Assembly (NCBI GenBank): GCA_016987375.1
Contig: PJRA01000196.1
Location: 919,621-937,127, forward strand
DNA from: Brachionus koreanus
Lineage: Eukaryota; Rotifera; Eurotatoria; Ploima; Brachionidae
Length of the DNA: 17,507 nt
Direction of reading: 5' to 3'
Position 1 is the first letter of the stretch, and each line of letters begins with the position of its first letter. A program made the position numbers and the translations under genes. This document shows, piece by piece, positions 1-8,525 of the stretch. Below the pieces are notes generated by a model. That model made no database searches. It saw nothing but the letters and a program-made list of their open reading frames with translations, and had not been told where the DNA came from.

Positions 1-192
1 TGGCTTGACCTTTCTCTCAAGATTTACCTTTCAACGCATGTTACTCCCTATATTCATGTTTTCGCATGTCATCTTCATCAATTTCAAACCCTTTACGGTG
101 ACATAAATATTTTCAATTTACAATTTATTTCAGTTTTTTTTTTGAAAAAAAATTATTTTGTTTTCAAATTCAATTTAATTTTAAACGTTTCG
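1..192 (+). pseudogene. 3' part of a transposase-like reading frame, truncated by the window edge
   Basis: Frame 1 is open from the first base to a TGA at 193-195. The first ~40 codons have a protein-like composition and read WLDLSLKIYLSTHV, then TPYIHVFACHLHQF, then YGDINIFNLQ. After about base 125 the sequence becomes A/T homopolymer, so the conserved part stops there. The pattern T-P-Y-I-H...H..QF...YG.I..F resembles a domain I associate with transposon-encoded proteins repeated in invertebrate genomes, where it is followed by a QGLEKLND-like stretch. That continuation is absent here. I cannot name the family with certainty. The broken C2H2 frame at 14742-15209 might come from a related element. 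Most likely a dead 3' fragment; a host exon is less likely. Confidence 0.4.
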
Positions 193-351
193 TGAAATTC
201 AGTACAAATTCATTTGAACAAAAATATTTGCTTCTTTTATTTATAAAACCTAAAGTTTAAAAAAATTAAAAAACCTAGTTGCAATAAACTGCAACAAACT
301 TAATTGAACTTTTTTAAATAAAAAAAAATTTAATTTATTTTTTCTTTTTGA

Positions 352-447
352 CCTAAATATACACAATTTAAAGGGTGTTGGTCGAAGTAACATAATTTTA
401 GGGGAGTTGCTGCTACATAATTCAATACAATAACACAATTCAGCAAT
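352..447. repeat. Degenerate minisatellite patch, ~31-bp unit (left copy)
   Basis: Two fairly clear units and a decayed third. Each has the pattern A-rich lead, then ACACAATTTAAAGGG or a variant, then GTTGGTC or GTTGCTGCT. The same unit makes up the long array at 2781-3222. The patch ends right where the Helitron helicase fragment begins (~463), so the fragment has this repeat on both sides. Confidence 0.65.
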
Positions 448-462
448 TGTGGTAATCTAAGT

Positions 463-2561
463 TCTATAAGATATATTTTCAATTATGTGTGCAAAAGTAA
501 AGATCGTGTAAATGTTCAGATGCATGGGAATAACGACGGTATCCCTTTTTCTAACCGTGGAATAACACGCGAAGAAGCCAATGAAATTAATCGGAACATA
601 AATGCTCAAATGGATATTGAAAACCAGCCAATTGTACACGAAAATGATAATCATGATGTTCTACTGAATCGACCTGATGAAGCCGCTACTGTAGATGATG
701 AAGATGAAAAAAATGAACAAGACAACAATAATCAAGTTGAATATGATGAAATTATAACTTATAAACGCAAACGATACGTAAATTCTATTGAGTCGTTTGA
801 CAAAATTATTGGTTTTAAACGTCACGAAATTTCTCATACAATAATTCACTTGGTCATTCATCTCGAAAATCGACTGACCGATTTTATCGATTTAAATATT
901 CGTGATAATCGAGTCAATGGCCTTCTTTACAATGATATTGTGCATCGGTATTGGTTCAACAAGAGGACACGAAGATGGACTGAACGTGTTCAAGTTGAAG
1001 AAGGAAATCGGGTAATTGGACGCATTCCTTTTATACATACGACCAATAGAGAATCGTGAAGACTAGACCACTTGAAGTTATTGTTGCTGCATGTCTGTGG
1101 ACTAACTTCATATGAATCGTTGAGAACTGTTGACAATATTGTCTATGCTACATTTGAGGAAGCAGCCCGTGCTCTCAATTTGGTAGAAAATAATCAGTAG
1201 TGGCGTACAATGATGGAGGAGATATGTCGCAATGAGCTTCCTTACAGCATAAGATTTTTGTTCGTGACAATGTTGAACCACAACAATCCAACAAATCCAA
1301 ATGCTTTTGAATTGTGGGAAGAATTTCGGGATCCGATGATTGAAGACTATCGTTAAGAAGAAGGCGAGGCTAAGTACCACAAGGCTCTTGGAGTAAATTT
1401 TAGCCAAAACAAAAAAATGATTATATTATATTTATTTTTTTAAGCATATTTGTCATCTCTTGAATACGTTCGGTAAATCATTGGCGGATTATAATCTGCC
1501 ATATCCAGATGAGCGCGGATTATAATGGCGAAATAGAGATATGCCACCTAATTGTGATGATTTGAAAGTTGAACAGCACACTGAAGCTGCTGATCTAATG
1601 CAAATATCATTAAATGTGCAACAGAGGGTAAATTTAAAGTAATTATCTAATTAAATTTTTTTTTTTTAAAAAGTATGTTATTGATACAATTATGGAAGCT
1701 GTATTGAGTGACAACATTTATCTCAATAAAAGTTTTTTTATGGACGGCACAGGCGGTACTGGAAAAATATATGTTGTAAATCTAAGATTAAAGCAATTTG
1801 TTTGTTGATTTAACTTATTATTTAAAAAATTTTTAGTGTTTATTCCATATGTAAAAACAGAGAAATATGTCAATGATCTCAACCACATATACAGGAATTG
1901 CTTTATCTTTGTTGATTGGAGGTGGACGGACAATGCACTCACGATTTAAAATTTCTATACCAACAAGTGTGTGAGTTAGTATCAAGATAGCGGTTCATAC
2001 ATCTTAAGCCCAATAACTGATAGAATGCAATTTGTTTGTTGTTGATGAAGCATTAATGATCTCTAGAGCGATGTTGGAGTGTGTAGATCGTCTACCCAGA
2101 GATATAATGCAAATACCAAATGTTCTTTTTGGCGGCAAAGTTATGCTATTAACTGGCGACTTTAGACAATGTTGTCCAGTTTCTGACAATGAAAACATTG
2201 AATCATTTTAATGTGCATAAAAAAATCAACATTATGGCAGGTTTTCACACAATTACAACTAACCGAAAATGTAAGAGCAGATCCTAATGAGAATGAGTTT
2301 AAAGATTGTCTATTGGAAGTTGGTTATGGAAGGAGTCATATTTTTGATGGACATTAAATGATACGACTACCTGACCGTGTTGTTTGCCGAAACAACATTG
2401 TAGACCAAGTATTTGGTGAAGGACCTCTTATTTCAATGAACCAAGATAGGCTGAACAATACTATTTAGTGTCACACAAACCGTGACTCACTTGAAATCAA
2501 TGAATTGGATTGTATAAAAATTAAAGTGGGAGCAGTTGTTATGATGTTAAAGAACTTTTGA
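463..2561 (+). pseudogene. Helitron Rep/helicase, C-terminal half, broken
   Basis: Reading frames along this segment match a Helitron RepHel protein in order. The end of the Rep domain comes first (RYIFNYVCKSKDRVNVQ at ~469-519, similar to the KY..KY..KG.DR tyrosine motif). It is followed by YVNSIESF...IHLEN at ~770-875, then LLYNDIVHRYWF at ~920 and LRTV...YATFEEAARAL at ~1120-1180. The PIF1-type helicase then shows Walker A GTGGTGK at 1746-1766, GGRTMHSRFKI at ~1918-1950, Walker B VVDEA at 2038-2052, GGKVMLLTGDFRQ at 2131-2169 and IKVGAVVMMLKN to 2555. Helicase similarity ends at 2558. Lesions include a frameshift near 1050, TAG at 1198, TAA near 1354, TAA near 2355, TAG near 2466 and a frameshift near 1840. 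The Walker A lysine is followed by Ile (ATA) where Thr or Ser is expected. Short introns remain visible (1393-1444, 1628-1673, perhaps 1800-1836). The upstream GTG at 487 is not a true start. The HUH nuclease core is missing. Confidence 0.93.
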
Positions 2562-2780
2562 TCGTGCAAATAAAGGCTCATTTTGTAGCTCTTGGTCCGC
2601 ATATCCGAAGATAAATTTGTGTGCTCAAATCGTCGCGTCGGGGGGGCAAGGGAAAAAATGCCCTTAAAAATGAACTTTTGAATCATCGGGTTATTAGATA
2701 TATTTTGGAGGTTATTCTGAGAGAGAATGAGAGGTGGTTTGGCAATAGGTGTTGAGGGGGAGGCCTGGGTACTATTTTTG

Positions 2781-3222
2781 TAATAAAACAATTTTAAGGG
2801 AGTTAAACCCAAAATTACTCAACTGAAAGAGAGATTGCTCTAAAATAAAACAATTGAGGGGGAGTCTGTCCTAAAATAACACAATTGAAAGGGAGTTGCT
2901 CCCAAAATAAGGCAATTAAAGGGAGATGCTCAAAAATATGAAAATTTTAAGGGAGTTAAACCCAAAATTACACAACGTAAAGGGAGATGGCTAAACAACA
3001 CAATTTAAGGGAAGTTGGTCCCATAATAACACAAATAAAACGGAGTTGGTAACAAAATAAAACAATTAAGGAGGAGTTGCTCCCAAAATAAGACAATTTA
3101 AAAGGAAGTTGGTCCTAATATAAGACAATTGAAAGGGAGTTGGTCCTAAAATATAACAAATTTAGAGGCGTTGGTCCCATAATAACACAATAATAACGCA
3201 GTTGGTCAAAAATAAGACATTT
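2781..3222. repeat. Minisatellite array, ~14 units of 29-32 bp
   Basis: Units begin at about 2781, 2811, 2842, 2873, 2904, 2934, 2964, 2994, 3023, 3054, 3085, 3117, 3148 and 3179, with a partial one at 3209. The core pattern is AAAATAACACAATT, then GAAAGGGAG, then TTGCTCCC. Many units contain a small inverted repeat (GGGAG-TTG-CTCCC, or GGGA-GTTGG-TCCC). Unit divergence is moderate, so the array is not fresh. The 2562-2780 stretch between the helicase fragment and the array is G-rich in places and shows nothing recognisable. Two long minus-strand reading frames across the array are by-products of the repeat period and are not annotated. Confidence 0.9.
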
Positions 3223-3427
3223 GAGTCTACAGGCCGACTGTTTCACTCCAATAGCGATTTTATTGCAGAATTTGAATTCTCGACATAAATGAGCCAGAAA
3301 AATGATTATAATGAATGGTTTTTGTGTCCGACTTGAACCTAGGGTGTAAGGACCCATGAAAAGTGTTAAAAAATATAAGAGTGAGTCTAAAGGTCGACTG
3401 TACCGCTCCAATGGAAATTTTATTGCA
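3223..3427. repeat. Two 45-bp direct copies, 160 bp apart
   Basis: The first copy is 3223-3267 (starts GAGTCTACAGGCCGACTG, ends TTTTATTGCA) and the second is 3383-3427 (starts GAGTCTAAAGGTCGACTG, ends TTTTATTGCA). They differ at roughly nine positions. On the minus strand both read in the same sense as CNKI[A/S]IG..QS..RL, so they may come from a duplicated coding piece. The first copy abuts the end of the minisatellite. The DNA between them has no recognisable gene. Confidence 0.7.
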
Positions 3428-3444
3428 CGTACGTAATTAACTTC

Positions 3445-3735
3445 TTAAAATGACGAATAAAAAAAATTGGGCTGCCCACCCAATGGTTTCCACGGTGACA
3501 CAGAGGCTTAAAACCCGATGTGTTCATCATCTTGAGGTTGACTTAACGACTCAACTGTCATTGTATGTGTGAAGTTCCGGGAGCTCTTGGTTTTGTCTAT
3601 GGTCGAAGAATTATTTCTAGCCGACTGTGATCTAGTAGACAAAAACCAAGTAGGCGAACTGGGATCAGGCAAGGATTCGACAAAACCAATATAGTCTTTT
3701 GAGGCAATAATCGGCAGGAAAAAACCTTTAAATTC
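3445..3735 (-). pseudogene. Unrecognised ORF remnant, Ser/Thr-rich, one in-frame stop
   Basis: On the minus strand, a frame opening after a TAA at 3738-3736 runs 75 codons to a TAA at 3510-3508, then 20 more codons to a second TAA at 3447-3445. The composition is protein-like and clearly less AT-rich than its surroundings: it reads KGFFLPIIASKDYIGF, then ESLPDPSSPTWF, and later SQPQDDEHIGF. No ATG lies near the 5' end, so it would be an internal exon or a decayed fragment. I do not recognise the family. The position among transposon debris suggests mobile-element origin, but that is inference. Confidence 0.35.
3586..3650. repeat. Inverted repeat, 14-bp arms, 36-bp loop
   Basis: CTTGGTTTTGTCTA at 3586-3599 pairs with TAGACAAAAACCAAG at 3636-3650, which is its reverse complement with one extra A. 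It lies inside the minus-strand ORF remnant. A third, partial match (GACAAAACCAA) occurs near 3680. Confidence 0.7.
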
Positions 3736-3943
3736 TTAATCTAAATAAAATTTTTTTTTCGTTGAGCAGACACTTAATAGAGAAAATGCGTAGAGAGATT
3801 TGATTTTTATCATTCTTTGTTACTGCTTTATCTCTACATAACTCGATCTATGACTGAGATAATAATCCGATAAAAGATAATTTGAAGTATTGAGCTCGAA
3901 GTTATTAGATTTGTGTCTGCTCTAGGTTTATTTTGAAAACGAA

Positions 3944-4020
3944 AAATGGTTATTCAAAGAGTGGAAGGGATTTATCAAATGGTTATTCAACAAGTGGAAT
4001 GGATATATCAAATGGTTTGG
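3944..4020. repeat. 33-bp tandem repeat, 2.3 copies
   Basis: Units at 3944-3976 and 3977-4009 with a partial unit at 4010-4020 all start AAATGGTTATTCAA or AAATGGTTT. The unit length is a multiple of three and the plus strand reads MVIQRVEGIYQ then MVIQQVEWIYQ, after which the frame stops within A/T runs. No gene context supports translation. The neighbouring 3738-3943 has nothing recognisable. Confidence 0.75.
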
Positions 4021-4457
4021 ATTTTTTTTTAATTTTTGTATTTATACTATCTGTTTTTTGTTAAAAATTTGTATTTATAAATTTTGTTAATAAAGAAATT
4101 TAAAAAAAAAACAAATTTTTTATTTAATTTACTTATTCAATTTTAAAATTAATTAATAAATCAATATTGTGTTAGAAAATACACAGATTGTTATAAATTC
4201 GTAAACGCCAACTTTTAATTTAATTAAATTAAATATATAATTTTTAATTATTTAATTAAAACTTTAAAAAAATCCATATCTTATAATCATTAAAAACATA
4301 AGAAGTAATAAGCTTTTTTTAAAAATTTTAAATAAAATCTATTTAATAATTCACAATTTAGATTTTAACAAATATAATCTAACAATCCTACATTTGTTTA
4401 AAAATGCCATCAAGTAAATTAATTTATTTAATTTAAAAAATTTTTATTAATTAAATT
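4021..4457. other. AT-rich spacer
   Basis: Long A and T runs and TTAATTAA-type short palindromes (for example around 4216-4260). I see no coding potential, RNA gene or repeat longer than simple sequence. Confidence 0.6.
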
Positions 4458-6650
4458 ATGTGTAGATACTGTTTTTCAACTAATGACGATGCGAGAATCT
4501 TGGAAATAGTTGGTCTCCGGCATGATAACGGTTGGTCAAATCTTGAAGTGGAAAGGCAATTCCTTCAAAGAACTAACTGCAGACTTGCTCATATAACTCT
4601 AATAGCAAGATTTATTGGTTTGTTGATATTGTTTAAATTGTTTTTATCCAATTAATATATGTTTTGTATTTTAGTACTTGGCAACAGGCAAACTGATTTG
4701 ACGACGAATACCGAAATTCAACGTCCTAGAACTTCAGCTTCTTTTGCCACCGAAGTCAATCTGATTGATGAGCACCCGATGAGTATTCAACACAAGTACT
4801 CACTTGATCATTAGATGACTTCATTGAATCATAAAGAAGCCGTTGCCGACATTACTTCAGAATTGGAGCGAAGTAAATACTTATTTATTCTATAGAATGT
4901 AATTTTTTAAGATTTTTATTTTAAGGTATAAGTATTGTTGACAATAATAATGAAAGCAATATTATTATTTTCGATGATGCCTCTACAACCACCGATACTC
5001 CAGCTGTAAGGAGGAAAGATAGCCCAGTTGGTACCACTGGTAGGAAAAAAAGAACACCTCTTACTTTAGAAGGAGAAGATCGGCGTAATCGGGTACCCAG
5101 TGTTCGTGTTCGCAGTAATGATACGCATCAAAAATTTAAATAGGGCCCGGAGAAATTTATTGAATATGATGCAAAATGACAATCCAAATTTATTAGACAA
5201 TGGGAATATTCGAATAACTAGGGCCGTCCGTGAAAGATTACGACGAACAAATGAGACTTCAGATCAAGCTGCTAATCGTAGAGAAACTGAAGCTGAACGT
5301 CAACATATAAGAAGAGCTAATGAAGATCTGTTGGAAACTGAAAATCGTCGTGCTACTTATGCTGAACGTCAAAGAAATAGACGTGCCAATGAAACGCCTG
5401 AACAGCGGGAAAGAAGACTGCAATATCAGCCCAATTATATGGAATGGAATATTGAACGGAACAATAACATTGAGATCGATAACCAAGGCCAGTTGGAACT
5501 TGCATGTCCATTTTGCAATGCTCTATATTGGCCTAATGAAATCGATAGAAATGGTGTTTACACCAAATGTTGCGAGCGGGACAAGATCAGAGTACCTATA
5601 CTTAATCAATTCCATCCAACATTGATTCAATTATTAGTGCCAAGTAATAAAGCACAAAGACAAATAGAAGACAACTTTTTTAAAAAATATTCGTCAATAC
5701 AATTTTTTTTTGGAATGGCAGCTGTTATAACTTTGATCCCGAAGAATTGGGCAATCAATTCAACGACATGAATAGATTTAATGAAAGGCATAACAATCGA
5801 CTGCCCTATTTGCACAAAGTTCATGGTGCTGTTTACTATCGAATACCGCCTTTGTTCAATGAACTAAATGGCAATTTAAATTTAAGAGCTGCTCAGTATT
5901 TGATGTTGGACACGGATCGAGCAATGATTGAGAGCATGGTCCGTAATTGTCAAAATAATAATTAACAAGTTTCTGAGGAATTGTTGGAAATGTTGCAGCG
6001 AATGTTGACTGAGTCCAATCCTCTTATTCATATTTTTTTAGACTCATCGAGAAATACTTCGAAGTCAAAATGTTCAAAATCCGTTCAAAACCAGGATGTG
6101 GATAACTCGATTTATGCCACGAAACCAAAAGTGCAAATCAATGAAAGAGGACTGAGACAAATAGCCGATATTGCTGTAAATTGCTTTTGCTTAATCCAGA
6201 AATTTAGTATTGCCTTTTTTGATATTGTGCCACAAAGAGAAAACAATCAAATGCAAATTATAGATTTAAGAAATCCAAACTGTGATCAACTATGCTTTCC
6301 GTTGTTGTTTCCATATGGTGAAGCTGGTTATGATCCGAGATACCAGCAAAATCAAGGGCGACTTACTGCTAATGCCAGAGTTACTCTTAAAGAATTTTAC
6401 AAACATCGCCTTCATGCTCGACTCAATAATCAGAATGTCATCTTTAAGATGAGCAAATTGTTTCAGGAGTATGTGGTTTGTTCCTGGATCAAAATCTAAA
6501 AGAACAATCTGCAATTCTTGCGACAAAATCAAGGCCAATCAAGGCGTAATGGATCGAGTTAATGAAAATTTGAATAACAATAACGAACCAATTGGAAGAA
6601 CTTTTATACTGCCATCTACTTTTGATGGAAGTAACTATTATATTTTTATA
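4458..6650 (+). pseudogene. Helitron protein, N-terminal half (basic repeats, zinc motif, Helitron_like_N), broken
   Basis: Two short exons (4458-4617 and 4675-4872) and a third from 4926 join through introns of 57 and 53 nt, both phase 1. The first exon reads DDARILEIVGLRHDNGWSN...RTNCRL, which could be a Myb/SANT-like DNA-binding segment (low confidence). From ~5140 come basic repeats typical of Helitron N-termini (RRANE, AERQRNRRANETPEQRERR). Next is a cysteine motif CPFCNALYWP...YTKCC at ~5506-5573, then KVHGAVYYRIPPL at ~5817-5855, LLEMLQRMLTESNPLIHIF at ~5981-6038 and QLCFPLLFPYGEAGYDP at ~6288-6338. It ends with KLFQEYVV at ~6455-6478, LQFLRQNQGQ at ~6509-6538 and ILPSTFDGS at ~6607-6633. 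Lesions are TAG 4812, frameshifts near 5130, in the poly-T at ~5703 and near 6545, TAA 5963 and TAA 6497. The TAA at 6497 sits where relatives usually have Glu. The nuclease core that should follow is absent. Confidence 0.9.
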
Positions 6651-6772
6651 TTCGAATGTTTAAATTGACTTTTGAAAGCTTAATTATTTTACATGTGCTT
6701 CTTATTTCTGTTTTAATTTTTTCTCAATTTTAGCTTAATTGATTATACCATTTAGATTAACTAATTACAACA

Positions 6773-7747
6773 ATGGAATCAATTAAATTAATTTTTATGC
6801 TCAGATCCACAATTGACCAATCAATTACTTTGGCTACATATCGTATTTTAACCGGTTCAATGAGTACTCGATTTTTAAATAATTTAGAAAGGCAGCACAA
6901 AAATTTACAATTATTGATAGGCCTAATAAACAAATTTGAATTTAATGTTCAAATTTATTTTAATAAATTAAGGCAAAACCCAGGTAATATGCTTTTAAAA
7001 ATTTAAGTTTTTTTTTTAATATAAATTTTAGATCGATCCCAAAAACCGCCTATTTTCAATTATATTTTTCAATTGCAAAACGATGAATTTGAATTGTGTC
7101 CACCAGATGATTTGACAACGCGTTTGCTACAACAACTAGCATTTTATGGTTTTTTTAATGCAATTGAGTCAATTGGAAGAAAAAATTCAAATGTAGCAAA
7201 GCTTGCTGTAACTAATAACAATATAGCTTTTTTTAAAAGAATAATAAAAAGGTATAATTAGTCAATAATTTTGATCGAAAAAAAAAATGGAATATTCAAC
7301 TAAAAATTATATTTAAATTATTAAAAATAAATTTTATGTTTTTTAAATTTAGAAAAATATATTAATAATTTGCAAAAATTCAACGAGTCTGTAAATTATT
7401 TAATTGAAACAAAACAGCTATTCAAGAGAGGTATTATCAATTTCTAAATTAATTTTTAATATAAAATTTATAAATTTATAGATCGATCTGTAGATGAATT
7501 TGATTTTACAAAAAAAAATCAAGAAAAAGACTAATTTGTCCAGCTCAAATTAATAAGGACAGCGACTATGTTTTTAACTACCAATAATGGTAATTAATAT
7601 TTTAAATAAAAACTAATTAAATAAATTTTTTAAGTGGGTTTAATTATTAATGACTTATCGTTTAATCGGAATGATAGTCAACCAGAAGTTGAAGACATTG
7701 TCAATAAATTATTGTCTTGTATTGAAACAGAAGTCAAAAAAATTTAG
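6773..7747 (+). pseudogene. Unrecognised five-exon gene, probably decayed
   Basis: Exons 6773-6983, 7032-7251, 7353-7430, 7482-7589 and 7635-7747 are separated by AT-rich introns of 48, 101, 51 and 45 nt with GT and AG ends. The start is an ATG after ACTAATTACAACA, and an acceptor-like tract (TTTTCTCAATTTTAG) ends at ~6734. Exons 1-2 join cleanly in phase 1 to give ~143 residues of helical-looking sequence (for example LERQHKNLQLLIGLINKFEF and CPPDDLTTRLLQQLAFYGFF). Exons 3, 4 and 5 also join in phase 1 and end at a TAG at 7745. Two defects remain: the exon 2-3 junction is out by one base, and exon 4 has an in-frame TAA at ~7532. Exons 2 and 4 both begin Asp-Arg-Ser after near-identical acceptors. 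I do not recognise the protein. It lies 120 bp past the Helitron fragment on the same strand and could be an accessory or host gene. Confidence 0.45.
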
Positions 7748-8339
7748 ATTTGTTATTAAAATTAATTAATACAAAATTGATCAAAAATAGAATAACTTTT
7801 TTTTTAATTTAAAATTTAAAACTCTATATCATCTGTTGAAAATCATAAAAACCCTAAATCAAAAAACAAAACATAAGAATAGAGAGTCAGCAAGGGCGAA
7901 GCCGCTAGGACCTGTATAAAATCTAAAAGATTTTAGCAAAAATAATCAAAATGAGTGAATCACACATAGAGCTAGTTTTGAAAATATAAAAAAAAAATGT
8001 TTACCCAGAAGAAAGTCTCCATCGCTGACGGTCTTCTCATATAGAATCCTAGTTCGAATTGAGTTGGCCGAGAGCGGAAAAAAAAATTAAAATTACATAA
8101 AAAGTAAAGAAAAATGAATTTTAATAATGGTATTTAAAAGAAAAAAAAAAGAAAAAATATTCATAATAAGATTTTCTCTTGTATTGAAATTTTTTTTGTC
8201 TTTCTATTTCAACAAACCGTTTTTAAATTCCTTTTTATTTTATTTTTTCTACTTTTTTGATTAAATTTTTATATATTTATTCTGAAGGAGCATTAGCTCG
8301 ATACAGATTAAACAAAAAAATAAATAAACTGGTCAGAAA
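7748..8339. other. AT-rich spacer with a short less-AT-rich stretch
   Basis: Mostly A/T runs. The part at ~7875-8085 is richer in G+C and includes AGCAAGGGCGAAGCCGCTAG, a small hairpin (AAAATCT/AGATTTT at 7918-7934) and a GTTCGAATT stretch resembling a tRNA B box. No full tRNA fold can be drawn around it. A worn SINE or element end is possible but unsupported. Confidence 0.4.
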
Positions 8340-8525
8340 TTAGCCCGCTAAAATAAACGGGCCAAAGTCCGTCCGCCAGAATTTGGACGGATTATTAGAC
8401 CGCCCGTATAAATTTAAACGGTTACTAAACGGGCCAAATATTAGCCCGCTAAAATAAACGGGCCATAGTCCGCGAGTAACCGCCCGTCTTTTGGGCCGGT
8501 TAACCATGTCCGCATCCAACACTAT
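8340..8525. repeat. GC-rich repeat island, possible end of a non-autonomous DNA transposon
   Basis: A 32-bp sequence starting TTAGCCCGCTAAAATAAACG occurs at 8340-8371 and 8441-8472 with one mismatch. Between and around the copies are short inverted repeats: TCCGTCC/GGACGGA at 8368-8391, and GGTTACT at ~8420 against AGTAACC at ~8475. The segment ends GTCCGCATCCAACACTA, whose reverse complement begins TAGTGTTGGATGCGG. That looks to me like a hAT-type terminus, but I find no matching left end. Composition contrasts sharply with the AT-rich flanks. The minus-strand open frame across it is a by-product of the repeats. Confidence 0.6.

Noticed and set aside
661..861. Minus-strand ORF opposite the Helitron fragment
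   Set aside because: Shadow of the well-supported plus-strand Helitron frame; Phe/Ile-rich with no motif.
2781..3222. CRISPR-like array
   Set aside because: Units abut without unique spacers and the setting is eukaryotic; it is a minisatellite.
2471..3411. Two minus-strand ORFs of ~100 codons starting MG[P/L]TPL
   Set aside because: They run through the 31-bp minisatellite and start with the same translated repeat unit, so they are products of repeat periodicity.
1190..7540. Many in-frame TAA/TAG codons in otherwise open frames, hinting at a code where these mean Gln
   Set aside because: The desaturase ends at a TAA at the expected place. Several of the stops fall where relatives have non-Gln residues (for example the TAG at ~2466, where Leu is usual), and the same frames also carry frameshifts. 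Ordinary decay explains them.
8045..8085. tRNA-like B box (GTTCGAATT) followed by TGGCCGAGAGCGG
   Set aside because: The A-box-like part lies after the B box and no cloverleaf can be drawn on either strand.
8340..8522. Minus-strand 60-codon ORF over the GC-rich island
   Set aside because: It reads translated repeat units (GLWPVYFSG, DFGPFILAG) with no similarity or gene context.
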